A stretch of DNA of 64,000 nucleotides, from positions 1 through 64,000 of the forward strand of contig CAJQUW010008708.1 of NCBI GenBank assembly GCA_907163375.1. The letters are read 5' to 3'. The notes beneath the pieces are model-generated. The model was not told the DNA's origin, ran no database searches, and saw only the letters and a program-made list of their open reading frames with translations. The stretch's first letter is position 1. Each line of letters opens with the position of its first letter. Both the position numbers and the translations under genes were made by a program. Below, in pieces: positions 53,050 to 63,909 of the stretch. This DNA is from Prostheceraeus crozeri. Lineage: Eukaryota; Platyhelminthes; Polycladida; Euryleptidae.

Positions 53050-53670
53050 ATGGAAGAAACAAAAGTGGAAGAAACCGCAAGAATATATCCTTCGTTATCA
53101 CAATTAAAAACAAGTGAAATGGACATTGAAAAAATTAACATTGAAAAACATAAAGATAGAGTACGTTATATGAAAAATAAGGAATCTCAATTATTATTAA
53201 GATTAGAGCATTATGATAAATTAAGAAAGAGATGGTCTAAAGTTAAGAATGTAACACAAGGAATTGGCATATTCTTAACAATAAGTTTAGGTGCTTTAAC
53301 AATTATAATAACTTCGGGTGTTTTAGTAATTCCAGTAGTTGCTACTGCTTTAACAGGTACGGGTGTTTTTGCAACTTCACTTGTTACAATGTTAGATAAA
53401 TCTTTAATAACTAAGAAACGAAAATCATTAAAAACTAAACATTTACATATTAAAGAAGTTTATGATAAACTACATTATTATTTTCAAAGAGTGTGTGATG
53501 ATAATGTTATTACGCTAGATGAGACTGAAAAATTTGATCAAATAGCTAATGAAGTAAATCAAATATCATTTCAATTACAGTCAGAAAAAGTTCATGACAA
53601 GAATAAACAGGATGGTAAAACTTTTAGTAATGGTAAAATTTCTAATGAAGAAAATGATAAATTTTTTTAG
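53050..53670 (+). CDS. Membrane protein with basic coiled segment, 206 residues
   Basis: ATG 53050 is the first in frame (the frame is open from about 53026). A charged helical N-terminus (KINIEKHKDRVRYMKNKESQ) with a 'YDKLRKRWSKVKNVTQG' segment leads to a long hydrophobic stretch, about residues 70-115 (ITSGVLVIPVVATALTGTG), enough for two membrane passes. A basic loop 'KKRKSLKTKHLHIKEVYDKL' and 'ITLDETEKFDQIANEVNQI' follow. I have seen this layout in proteins of cnidarian-type Polinton-like elements, but know no function; an inner-membrane or release role is a guess. Looks whole. Confidence 0.55.
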   Translation: MEETKVEETARIYPSLSQLKTSEMDIEKINIEKHKDRVRYMKNKESQLLLRLEHYDKLRKRWSKVKNVTQGIGIFLTISLGALTIIITSGVLVIPVVATALTGTGVFATSLVTMLDKSLITKKRKSLKTKHLHIKEVYDKLHYYFQRVCDDNVITLDETEKFDQIANEVNQISFQLQSEKVHDKNKQDGKTFSNGKISNEENDKFF

Positions 53671-53823
53671 AAGAACTAAAAACTCTATCAAACACAACTT
53701 TATTAAACAAAATTTAAAACGAAAAGATGTCAGACAACAAAGCAATAAAAAAATAATTTGTTCAGTAAAATGTTTTTGTTGTATTCCAATGTTACCACAA
53801 AATTCAAATATTATATTTTAAAA

Positions 53824-54639
53824 ATGGATAAAATTAGAGCTGATAATTTTAAAAGAATAAAACAATTAGAAGAGTTAATAAAAGAAAGAGATATTATGAA
53901 GGAAAATCATCTTCAACATAGAATGAAAAAAGCTGGTATTCAATCTGATATGTTTGAAAAAATGCAGCAAACCGAGCAAGTAAAAACTGATTTTGAAAAA
54001 ACTATGAAACTATTAAAAACTCTTGAAAAAGAACTTACAAATAATGATAAACAAATTAATATAACAGATCCAGAACACTAAACTATATTAGATGACTATG
54101 GATTACTAGAATTAAACATTAATAAGAAATTACCAAAATCTATGCAATTTGAACATTCTATTTCATTTATAGATGGAAAAACAATACCTAGATTTTATCT
54201 CGGACAAAAAGAAATATTTCCACAACCTTTTCGAGGTTTAATTTTTTCACCAGATAAATCTTCTTTTAGTTTAGATAGAAATTTTGTTGATCTTTTAAGA
54301 GGAGCAGATTTAAAAAATTATACTGTAGAAGATCTCATAAAATATAAAGCTATGTTAGATAGAGCTGGCGCAGTAAAATCTCTTAACCGTTATGAACAAT
54401 TACAAAATTTAATATCAACAGGAGTTAAAGTAGGAAAAGATTTTAAAACAGAAACAACTATATTTTTACCAGATGATCCACAAGAATTATTAAATAGATT
54501 AAATATTTTAATATCTGCAATAAAAGAAGGACATAATTCTAGTTTCAATGAAATTCATGCTATATTGAAAAGACTATTAGAAAAGAAGATTCTAAATGAA
54601 GAGGATTATAAAAGTATAGCTGAAATATGCGGTTTTTAA
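53824..54639 (+). pseudogene. Coiled-coil virion-associated protein (fossil)
   Basis: It starts MDKIRADNFKRIKQLEELI with a long coiled coil up to about 54050, then a globular part containing 'ISFIDGKTIPRFYLGQKEI', 'DLLRGADLKNYTVEDLIKYK' and a helical end 'LKRLLEKKILNEEDYKSI'. The last block, 'L...G.I...+Y..+', is common at the end of unknown proteins in Polinton-like elements. Function unknown. It looks broken about once. Confidence 0.5.
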
Positions 54640-54679
54640 TTTTTATAAAAAAACATTTATTTAAAATTTTAACTAAAAA

Positions 54680-55468
54680 ATGTGTTCAGCAGATTTAGAA
54701 AAAATTAATAATCAGTTAGAAAATCTAACAGAAATTTTGGGTTCATCAAAATTTAGTACGACGTTAAAAATTATAACAACTACTTCATCACACACTTGTA
54801 ATTTAGAACCCATTCTACATTTGGAACAAAATAAAAATTATCAAATTGCATTGACTAGTTTCTCCACATTTAACACTATTCAAAACGTTATCAAAGATGT
54901 GAATGATCAATTTAGATATTCTACTGATAAAGGTAAAACATGGAAAGTACTAACTTTTCTTCCTGGTTCTTACGAAGTTGAATCAATATCAAATGAAATT
55001 AAGAGACATTTAGGTATACCATTTAAAGATAAGAAACAATTACATTTCGCAGTTGAACCAGCAGTAAATAAATTTTCCCTTACTTTAGACGAAAATCATC
55101 AAGTTGATTTTAATCATGATAGATCATTATCAAAACTATTGGGATTTAATAAGCAAATCTATAGGCAAGGTTATCATTTAGGTGAGAAGATTCCTAAAAT
55201 AACTGAAATAAATTCAATTGTTGTACATTGTGACATTATTGAAGGAGGATATACAAATGGTAAAATGTCAAATCTAATTTTCAGTTTTCCAGCTTTTACT
55301 GTACCCATTGGTTATAGATTAAATGTAATTCCACAAACATTCATATATTTCCCTATTACAAGAAAAACTATTAACAACATTAACATTAGAATCACTGATG
55401 AGAAAGGACAAGAAATAAATTTTGGAGGTGAAGAGATTATGATAGATCTCTTGGTTATCATTGGTTAG
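54680..55468 (+). CDS. Penton-like minor capsid protein
   Basis: The whole 262-residue frame starts at ATG 54680. Typical blocks: 'LHLEQNKNYQIALTSFSTFN', 'FLPGSYEVESISNEIKRHL', 'SLSKLLGFNKQIYRQGYHLG', 'INSIVVHCDIIEGGYTNG', 'FPAFTVPIGYRL', 'YFPITRKTINNINIRITDEKG' and 'GGEEIMIDLLVIIG'. The 'LLGF', 'VHCDII' and 'I.I.DE.G..I.F.GE' order is that of single jelly-roll penton proteins of Polintons and related viruses, and corresponds to the C-terminal part of the PY gene of the first element. It would form the capsid vertices. Looks whole. Confidence 0.8.
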   Translation: MCSADLEKINNQLENLTEILGSSKFSTTLKIITTTSSHTCNLEPILHLEQNKNYQIALTSFSTFNTIQNVIKDVNDQFRYSTDKGKTWKVLTFLPGSYEVESISNEIKRHLGIPFKDKKQLHFAVEPAVNKFSLTLDENHQVDFNHDRSLSKLLGFNKQIYRQGYHLGEKIPKITEINSIVVHCDIIEGGYTNGKMSNLIFSFPAFTVPIGYRLNVIPQTFIYFPITRKTINNINIRITDEKGQEINFGGEEIMIDLLVIIG

Positions 55469-55516
55469 AAGTTTAATTTTCTTCTTCTTCTTTAAAATAA
55501 AAATTTCTTATTAAAA

Positions 55517-56289
55517 ATGAGTGAATTTCCCCCATTAAATAAAAAAAACTTAAATTCAATCATCATCCAAATTTATCTAACAAAGTTTTGTCAGTTATTT
55601 GTGGAAGATCAGGATGTTGAAAAACATATTTATTATTTAAAATTTTAGCGACTCCAAATTTTTTGGATTATAACAATCTTATAATTTATACAACAACAGC
55701 AGAACAACCCGTCTATCAATTTTTAAAATATGGAATTGAAAATAATCTTAAGAAAAATGCAATTGCTTCATTATTCAAAGAATATGAAAAATCTGGATAT
55801 GAAGATGAAAAAGAAACACGTTCGTGGTGTGAAGAAACAGAAAAAAATAATCAGTTGGTTGAATCTAATAAAAATAAACACATAAAGATACAATTTATAG
55901 ATGATAGTGGTAATATGCAAGATCCTAGTAAACTAGATAAAACAATGAAACATTGTGTAATTTTTGATGATTGTGTTAATGATAGAAATCAATCAGTACA
56001 GAGAAATTATTTCACAAGAGGTAGACATAACAACTGTAGTGTTTTTTATTTAACACAAAGTATGTATTCATTAGACGGAAGTGTTATTAGAAAGAATGCA
56101 AATATATTTATACTATTTGAAATAAATGCAAGAAACTTAAGTGATTTGTTAAGAGATTTATGCGTAAGAGATATAGATGAATTTAAACAATCGCGTAGCA
56201 ATGCTTTGTCAAAAGATTATGGCCTCATTACAATTAATATTGATAAAAAAATTCATGATAGAGTTATCGAACAATTGTTTACCGAGTGA
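55517..56289 (+). pseudogene. A32/FtsK-like packaging ATPase of the second element (fossil)
   Basis: A P-loop region lies near 55590, Walker B is 'HCVIFDDCVND' near 55955, the sensor block 'FYLTQSMYSLDGSVIRKNANIFILFEINARNLSDL' near 56045, and 'DYGLITINID' near the end. The block 'RNYFTRGRHNNCSVFYLTQS' is typical of poxvirus A32-like ATPases. About 250 residues, as usual. It looks broken once or twice. It ends 40 bp before the long palindrome and converges on PolB. Confidence 0.8.
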
Positions 56290-56329
56290 TAAAAAATATA
56301 CAAATATAGTGTTATAATATTTTATTTTT

Positions 56330-56451
56330 TTTGATAATCAAAAACGATAGGCTTCCACTGGCCACGCTTGTTCTCGAAGGCAGATACAATGTTGTATCTG
56401 CCTTCGAGAACAAGCGTGGCCAGTGGAAGCCTATTGTTTTTGATTATCAAA
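56330..56451. terminator. Near-perfect 60-bp-arm palindrome between converging genes
   Basis: Arms 56330-56389 and 56392-56451 are complementary with one mismatch and a two-base centre. The core (ggcttccactggccacgctt) is far richer in G+C than the surrounding DNA. It lies exactly between the stop codons of the ATPase (plus) and PolB (minus), so it could end both transcripts. Bidirectional terminator is inference; a cruciform origin or a packaging signal is also possible. Confidence 0.75.
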
Positions 56452-56509
56452 TTCTTATGGAAAGTCGCTCCAACTAAGTTATTTATTTTTTTTATCAAAT
56501 TTGTCTATC

Positions 56510-59500
56510 TTAAAAATTAGAAAATGAAAAAGGTAAAGTAGTTATTCCATCAGGTAAAATTTTTCTTTTATCATCAAATGGATCTAATGCTAATTTATGT
56601 TCCTCTTTTAAATACATTTTATGTTTCTTTGAATTAAGTCTGTAATTACATGCTGTTTTTATTTCATTATTAAATAATGTATTCTTATAATCTTGAGATG
56701 TTATTTGATTAGCCACTGATGCCTTTGAAATTCCTTTTAATGTTTTAGATGTTTTTGAATTTGTGTTAGAATTTGTGTTAGACTTTGTAATAAAACAATA
56801 ACATTTCGCTTTTAAAAATACAGCTTCTGTTATGTACGCTTCATTTCCTTCTAGTTCATCTTTTACTTTACATAAATCAGAAGGATAAATGATATCTTTT
56901 ATTTCATTAATTTCTTCATCAAGTGAAGAATTATACGGTATTGTTAATTCTAAGAAAACGCTATCAGTATCTCTAAAGTGCAATTTATAGTTTTCGCCAT
57001 AAGCAGGTGCTAAATAATCATATATAAATCTATACATAAATACTTTAGCTAATTCTAATATAGTGAATCCTATCAAATTGAACTTATCATGTTTTATAAT
57101 GTTTCGTTTTAGATGCACTGCACATAGTTCATCACTGAATCTAGTAGTTCTTTTATATGTAGGTTTCCTTGTTAAATTTTGATATCTATCTTTATCATAA
57201 ACTATTTCTATGTTCTGCCTGTTACGCACATTTTCTAAAGTCTCACCATAAAATGCGCTATTCATAAATTTAAAGAACACGTTTCCAAAATCATCTTTAT
57301 TTCTCTTAGCTATTTTACGCTTTTCAATATTGAACTCTATATAATTTTTTAACCACCTAGATTTTTTATACACTAGTTTTCGATGTATTTTAGTGAGAAT
57401 CATTCCATTTTCTAAATACCAATCTAGCATTCTTCCTTCAACAACATACTTTCCTTTATTACTTTGTGTTAACATAAGTTTTTTTGTTGGTCTGTATTTC
57501 TTAGGAATTAAAGATTTTTGATAATCTGAAAAATCTTCTATATTGGGAGTTTTGTTTTCGGGACAGAAAGGATAATATTTTGTTGCGCCTTTTATATAAT
57601 CAGGGTATACTAAATCAACTTCATATATATAACCATGATTATGATTTCCATCATATGTAGGTTCATAATCAGGAATTTTACACCATGACATTTCACCTGT
57701 TGGTAATTCTTGCATCATGCAAGAAGAATATAAGCTATTAAAATCATAATATAACAAATAGTTTTCTCTCATAAACTCATCAACTGCTGCTTGACTCTCT
57801 TCATTTGATATAAGTTCTTCTATATTTTGATTAAAAAATTTTATAAACTGATCGCTTTCTTCTGGAGATAAAGGTTTATATATGCCATAATATTCAGGAT
57901 TTACTTTTTTATTGTAACACTGTACATAACGATTACCTAAAACTGATGAAACACCACCTCTAATACCAGATTCAAAAAATAATAATTTATCATACGAACT
58001 TTCTTTATAGTATTTAAGTTTAACATTTGTATGTTTTAATCCTGCCAATTATGTTAAACCTGGTGTACTATATGTATAACATGGATCTATTCCATAATAT
58101 TCTAAACACATGTCACGAAAGTTTTCAAAAAAGATCAGTAAGGATTAATACATCTATCTGAAGATATTTCATTGTATAATCATACATTGTTCTACAATTT
58201 AACTCTCTCCAATTCTTTTCAGCTTCTGCATGGTCTTCTTTAGATAATTGTGATTGTTTTCATGTTGATTTAAATGTATTTATTGGAGGACGTTTTTGTT
58301 CTTTCATTATTTCATTTATAATATTTATATCTCCAGTTATATATTCACACGGAAATAAGCCTTTTAGAGGTTTTAAATTATATTTATTTAATATTTTACA
58401 TTGTTCAGGTTTCAAAGTTTTCCCATAACATCTAATGAATAAGGATTAAAAAATCTAAATGCATCTAAAATTCTAATACAACCTAATTGCATTGAAAAAT
58501 ATTCTTCTTCTTGTTTACATAGTACATTTATTTGTTGTTGTTGTAATTTTTCAGATGAAAATAAATCTTTCATTACTAAATGGAAATCATATTTAGAACC
58601 ATTGTAGAAATATAAAGGTACAAAGTTATATCTAAATTTACTAGCATTAAGATTACAAGAATTATGTGCTGTACCTCTATATTATCCATTTAGATGATCA
58701 TGATCTTTTACATTATAAGTTGCAAATTCTTTTCCACAGTAATAACATTTTGTTTCATAAGCGAAAATAATTTTTTCTTCATTTGTTAATGGAAGCATTG
58801 GTATATTTGTTTCAAGCAATTGTGAAAAACGACCTTGTAATTCTTCTACTTTCTTTGTAAACATTTCTGAACTATCTTCACCATAGTATTGATAATATTC
58901 TGATTTAAATAACTTAGGATAATTTGAATGAATGTACATTCCCCAACATAATGGTTTTTGTTCAAATAAATATTTTTCTTTACTTTACTTAGGTGCACTT
59001 TTTTCATATTTACCATTATCAGAATTTTGTGCTATGTTAACATTATATGCTTCGAAATCAAAATAAATAGTAAAGGGTACTTTATTCTTGTAATACCATT
59101 TATTATATACTAAATAATCATCTTTAGGAAAAGTATTTTCAACTGCTTCATTTTGTTGACAATTCTCCAAAATGTCTATTCATTTCTTCTTTAGTTCTAA
59201 AGCTCGTCACACATTGGAGACAGGGAAAATTAGCATTATCTGAAGTTTTTGTAAATATAGAAACATCTTTACACAATATAAAATGACCCTGATAATATAA
59301 TATATTCGCTTGTGCTGATTGATTTGTTTGTTTTAATTTTTCAAATTTATCTTGATATATTTCATGTGTTAAATCGACATATCTTTGTAAATCGTTTTCA
59401 GACTGTTGATAATTTTGATTTAATATTGGTAGCTGATAATTATATTCTTTATTATACTGTTCTCTATATTGTTGTTGACATTTTTTAAAACATTCATTTA

Positions 59501-60929
59501 TTTTTTGATTGGTTTCATTTTCTTCATTATTTAATTCTTTATTGTCTTCATTTAATTTTTGAATCGTTTTTAGCTTATTTAGATAGTTATGGTGATATTC
59601 TTGTAGTAACATTTTTGATTGTTGTTGATAATCTGTTTTACATTTTTGTAAAATTTTATTTAAATTTTGTAATTTTTGTTGATATTCTAAAGATAAAGAT
59701 GAATAATTGGAATCAGAAACATAATTAAAATTACGTCCTTTATAATTATTGTGATTAATCATTATTGGTGATAATGTTTTAACAATTTCAAATTTTTCAG
59801 TACAAATTTTATTTCGTTGGTAAAAAATATCATGATGCATGTAATTTCCTCTATCATTATATACTATTTCTGATTGACATTAATTTCTATTATTCAATTA
59901 AATTTTTTTTGAATCTGAGTAAAATGGAGTAATATCACCAATGGAAACATAATTCACATTTAATTCAAAACATTTACTTCTATTAAATTTTTATTCTTTT
60001 TATGAAACTTTATTAACCTATTTTATTATCATATGGAAATTCATCTAAGCCATCAGAGAGATCAAATTCCATTATATATTCTTCTATATTATAATGACTT
60101 AGTCTTTCTTTGTGATATTCTGCAGGATGTAAATATGCCATAACACTCCACAGAAAACAATAATCATCTTCATTTTTTATGTTGATTATTTGTGGTGAAC
60201 TGAAAGGTAAAGGAACATAACTACCACCAGTATTATTTTTATATTTATCAATTGCTTTTTTCTTAGATAGTATTTTAACAAATCTCCAACCAGATTCACG
60301 CAACTGGGCTTCAATTATACAATTTTCTAATTTATTTATCATCGATTCAAATATGGGTTGTATATCATTTACATTATGAATTTCTTGTAAATTTGTAAAA
60401 TGTCCTTGTATTATTTCTTCAGGAATTCCATCAGGTCCATTTTTTGTAAAAAGTACTTCAACATTCATATAACATTTTAAAAAAAATTTCTTATATTTTT
60501 TAAAAAAGTTTGTTAATACATTATATAAAGTTTCATGGGTTTCATTATGTTCAACATATTCATCAAATAAATATTTTATATCTGTTACGGGCGAAGCCCT
60601 AGAACCTTCCGTTCGTTCAGCTTGGTCAAATTTATCTATTTCGTTAAATTTATCAGTATCACTAAATAAATATCTTCCATCTGGTGTATGTTCACCTTCA
60701 CTATTAAAAACTTTTTATATTCCGAATGTGAATAATCATCAAATATTTTTTTAACTTTTATATCAGTAGGTAATGTTTCTAGATAAATTTTATAATTATT
60801 TAATTTTAATATGTTTCCTTCATCAACTCGATCTACATTTTGTAAATGCAATTTACTTTGTAAATGAGATTGATAACTTCTTTTTGTTTGCAACTTTCTT
60901 TTACATAAGACACAATAAAACTTTTCCAT
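56510..60929 (-). pseudogene. polB: Protein-primed DNA polymerase B of the second element (fossil)
   Basis: N-terminus MEKFYCVLCKRKLQTKRSYQ is a C2H2 finger (about 60929-60840). Next come 'GWRFVKILSKKKAI...YVPLPFSSPQIINIKNEDDYCFLWSVMA' (60300-60120), a Gln/Asn-rich coiled coil (59750-59350), exonuclease 'FTIYFDFEAYN' (about 59070), a CYYCGK...DHDH cluster (about 58740), motif A 'YYDFNSLYSSCM' (about 57750), motif B 'FKFMNSAFYGETLENV' (about 57270) and motif C 'FRDTDSVFLEL' (about 56965). It belongs to the same family as the first PolB but is strongly diverged. It is broken, with roughly seven breaks. Confidence 0.88.
60589..60625. repeat. Interspersed palindromic word, copy 1
   Basis: gggcgaagccctagaacctt followed by ccgttcgttca; closely related to 63821-63850. 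GC-rich palindromes (gggcgaagccc) in an AT-rich element, located inside the degraded PolB region. Confidence 0.6.
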
Positions 60930-61235
60930 TTTTTGATTTTTAAAGAAAAAAATTGTTTTTTAATTTTAGATATAAACATTCCAATATCAAGGTCTTGAGA
61001 GTTATTATACATAATTATATATTTCACGTTATTTAGTTATTTTATTTTCTTTATCATATAAAGTCTAATTAAAAGATAATTTAAATTTATTTTCACTAGC
61101 TATTGATTCTTCATCAACATCATAAATTACACTTTTTGGTATAGGATGCCATTCCCTGATAGGAACATCTAATTCTAAATTGTATTTGTTGTCTGATAAT
61201 AATATAATAGAGAAAAATATTGGTCTTTGATCTCT

Positions 61236-62291
61236 TTAGGAAAATTTAATGACACCACCATAATCTGAATCATTTTTAGTTTTTATTAAAGATGATAAAA
61301 TTTTAAATTGATTAGATGTAAATCCTAACTTAAATTTTGTAGACCCGATACATAGTTGTCTAATAGTATCTTCAACTATTCCATCATTATTATTTTCAAT
61401 TGCAAGAAAATGAAATTTAGATGAATTTTGATTATATGTAGTATTAATATCATGTTGTGATCTAAATTTTTCTTCACTTAAATTTTTATAATTACTAACA
61501 GTTTTATGATCTTTTTTACCATTTACACCTTTTTCAGATGTTTCAGAATCATCATCTATATTATCATCATCATTGTTATCATCATTATTATTATAAGATT
61601 CTTTAAAAATATTATTATCAGATTCTTTAAAATTATTATGATTATGATTATTGTCATTGTTAATTGTATAAGGTGTTGTCCACATATAATTTTTTTCTTG
61701 TTGTGCTAAACCATTTATATAAGATTTTAATAAATTAATATTTAAATTTGAATATAATCCTATATAAGTATCATCATCATATCTTTGAGGCATTTCTACC
61801 ATTTCTCTTTTATAAACAGTATCTCTATGATATACTTGACATAATAATTCTTCATTATGTTTTTTGCTGTCTATATGAATATTGTATTGGTTATGTTCAT
61901 CAACAAATAATCTAATTTTTTCTTTCGAAAAAGATTTTAATTTTTTTAGTAATTCTATAACATTGATATAATTGATAATTTTAGTTTCAATCCAATCTGT
62001 ATTACTGATTGGTAACACGGCTCTAGTGAATCCATAAACATTATTATGACCAATAATTACCATATTTTCTTTATTTAATTCTACATACGCAACATCATTA
62101 TATTTACTAACAATATCCATGAATTTAATAAGTGGATCACCTGGAAATATACAATAATTTGTTTCAATAGAAAGTAAACCTTTAGTCTGTTCTTTGAATG
62201 TTTCAGCTAGTAATTGAAACAAAAGATTAACATCTATACATGGATTATTATTATTATCAAAACATTTATTTTGAAATCCCGATGATATCAT
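61236..62291 (-). CDS. Unknown protein with Asn/Asp-rich insert, 351 residues
   Basis: First ATG in frame is 62291 (MISSGFQNKCFDN); the frame opens earlier at 62327. Residues 15-200 look folded: 'VNLLFQLLAETFKEQ', 'DPLIKFMDIVSKYNDVAYVEL', 'NNVYGFTRAVLPIS', 'NVIELLKKLKSF'. A low-complexity insert rich in Asn, Asp and His (about residues 215-265) precedes a second folded part 'IRQLCIGSTKFKLGFTSNQFKILSSLI'. Two similar halves around a linker with an acid loop recall sliding clamps, but no diagnostic motif is present, so this is only a thought. It is transcribed like PolB, upstream of it. Looks whole. Confidence 0.5.
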   Translation of the reverse strand: MISSGFQNKCFDNNNNPCIDVNLLFQLLAETFKEQTKGLLSIETNYCIFPGDPLIKFMDIVSKYNDVAYVELNKENMVIIGHNNVYGFTRAVLPISNTDWIETKIINYINVIELLKKLKSFSKEKIRLFVDEHNQYNIHIDSKKHNEELLCQVYHRDTVYKREMVEMPQRYDDDTYIGLYSNLNINLLKSYINGLAQQEKNYMWTTPYTINNDNNHNHNNFKESDNNIFKESYNNNDDNNDDDNIDDDSETSEKGVNGKKDHKTVSNYKNLSEEKFRSQHDINTTYNQNSSKFHFLAIENNNDGIVEDTIRQLCIGSTKFKLGFTSNQFKILSSLIKTKNDSDYGGVIKFS

Positions 62292-62402
62292 CGAATAAAA
62301 AGAACAGGATGATACGGGCGAATACAATTTTTTTAAATTTGCTTTTTCAATTTTTTTTATTTTTATGTGAGAAAAAATTACTTTTTTATTGTTTAAAAAA
62401 TG

Positions 62403-63150
62403 ATGTTACCAAATGTTGGTGGAGGTGCATATATCCCGAATAATCGTGAATCAGAAATAGAAAATTATATCATGAAGACTGGAGACGTTTTATCTGGTTC
62501 ATTGCATCTTTCTATTCTTCCGCAACAAAATACACGAGTTAACGAATAAACAATATGTTGATACACAAATCAATGACTTAAAAGAAAAATATATAAACGA
62601 TGTTTTGGTTCCACTGATGAATGAATTAAAGTTGCTTAAACTTCATGACAAATCATTAAACGAAAAATTATTAAAACTTGATAAAAAGGATAGAGAGCTA
62701 GAAGCAGATATAGCAAAACTTTTTCAAAAAAAAGTTTCAGAACAATCAAAAAATTTAATATTACTTTCTATAAAGTTAAAATCTGCAGTCATTAAAAATA
62801 AACATCAGATACAACTGTTGAAAGAACAATTACAAAGCGAATTAGAAAAACTTCCTAAAAAAATTTTAAAAAATTTAAATAAGTTACAAGCTACATTCCA
62901 AAAAAGTGTTGATGAATTAAGTTCTAAAATTACTCAACAAATGAAAAAGATGAATAGAATAATAAATGAAGTAAATTCACTTAATCCAAAAGTTGATAAA
63001 ATGAAAACTCTTAAAATCAATTTAGAAAATGAATTAAAGAAAAATTTACAAGAAAACTCTAAAGGAAATAAAGAAAAATTAGATGCTGTTAAAAATCAGT
63101 TAGATGTTCTTAAAGTTCAATTGAATGCTCTTAAAACAGCGTTGAAATGA
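62403..63150 (+). pseudogene. Fibre-like coiled-coil protein (fossil)
   Basis: The beginning MLPNVGGGAYIPNN leads to 'KTGDVLSGSLHLSILP' near 62475, resembling the 'D.LSG.L.M......Y.+...YV' hinge at the base of many virus tail or fibre proteins. A long coiled coil follows (62605-63150; 'NELKLLKLHDKSLNEKLLKL', 'KKMNRIINEVNSLNPKV', 'LDAVKNQLDVLKVQLNALKT'), regular heptads over about 180 residues. A trimeric spike on the capsid is the inferred role. It looks broken about once. Confidence 0.55.
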
Positions 63151-63421
63151 ATGGGCAGAAAATGCAATTTAATAGAAAAGAAATCAAAATGCATCACACT
63201 CTGCTTGACGCAATAGATAAAGTGCAACAGAAAATTAATAAAGTTATCTCGAAGTTGTTGTCCATTCACACACGTAAATCTTGATAGAACATTGTTCAGA
63301 GGCTTTAGCCGATCACACACGTAAATGTTAATCGGACCAAAGGTCCTCAGGTTACTACCCAATCCTAAACGTAAATCTTAACGTAAATATTTTTTCCAAA
63401 TGTCAAATTTATTCCTAAAAA
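63151..63421. other. Gap with short acgtaaat repeats
   Basis: cacacgtaaatctt-type words recur at about 63271, 63317 and 63368. No frame. It could carry the promoter of the next gene. Confidence 0.45.
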
Positions 63422-63906
63422 ATGCCTGTAATTTATAAACACAATCTTAAACATTTTGCTTCAAATCAAATAATTGCTCATGAACCATCTCTGAAATATG
63501 TTTACCATTATAACAATGTAGAAACAGTTCATAAAGAAGGAGCTGGCATCTTTTCTGGCATAGGAAGTATCATTAACTTAATTAAAAATAATAAAGATTT
63601 GATTACATCAGCTGCAAAAGGAGCAGCTGCTATAGGTAGTACAGCTAGTGCAATATCAAATGCTGTTAAGTCCCAAAGCGAATTAAAACAACTAGAAGCT
63701 ATTCGTAAACTTAAGAATGATTCTGAAGAACTAAAAAAATTAAAAAAGTTTCTGAGGAAACAAAAAACAAAATTGCTAACATAGCTGCAGGGTCTGATAG
63801 TAGACATGAAAAGAAATCAGGCGTAGCCATAGAACCTACGGTTCGTTCAATTGAAGAGATAAGAGGTGATGGTGTGAACAGCGGAGCTGGTTTAGCAAAA
63901 TTCTAA
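63422..63906 (+). pseudogene. pVI/PX-like minor virion protein (fossil)
   Basis: MPVIYKHNLKHFASNQIIAH is followed by a Gly/Ile turn and amphipathic helix 'GAGIFSGIGSIINLIKNNKDL', an Ala/Gly/Ser-rich hydrophobic stretch 'TSAAKGAAAIGSTASAISNAV' and a charged coiled coil 'KQLEAIRKLKNDSEELKKLK'. The G-A-G-I-F-S-G turn plus Ala-rich helix is typical of adenovirus pVI-like lytic or connecting proteins in Polinton-like elements. The end 'SGAGLAKF' fits a short C-terminal tail. It looks broken about once. Confidence 0.6.
63819..63855. repeat. Interspersed palindromic word, copy 2
   Basis: aggcgtagccatagaaccta followed by cggttcgttca, near-identical to 60592-60622. Here it lies inside the tail of the pVI-like gene. 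Confidence 0.6.
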
Positions 63907-63909
63907 AAT

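Noticed and set aside
61506-61709. Plus-strand Ile-rich frame
   Set aside because: Antisense of the Asn/Asp-rich insert of the 351-residue protein.
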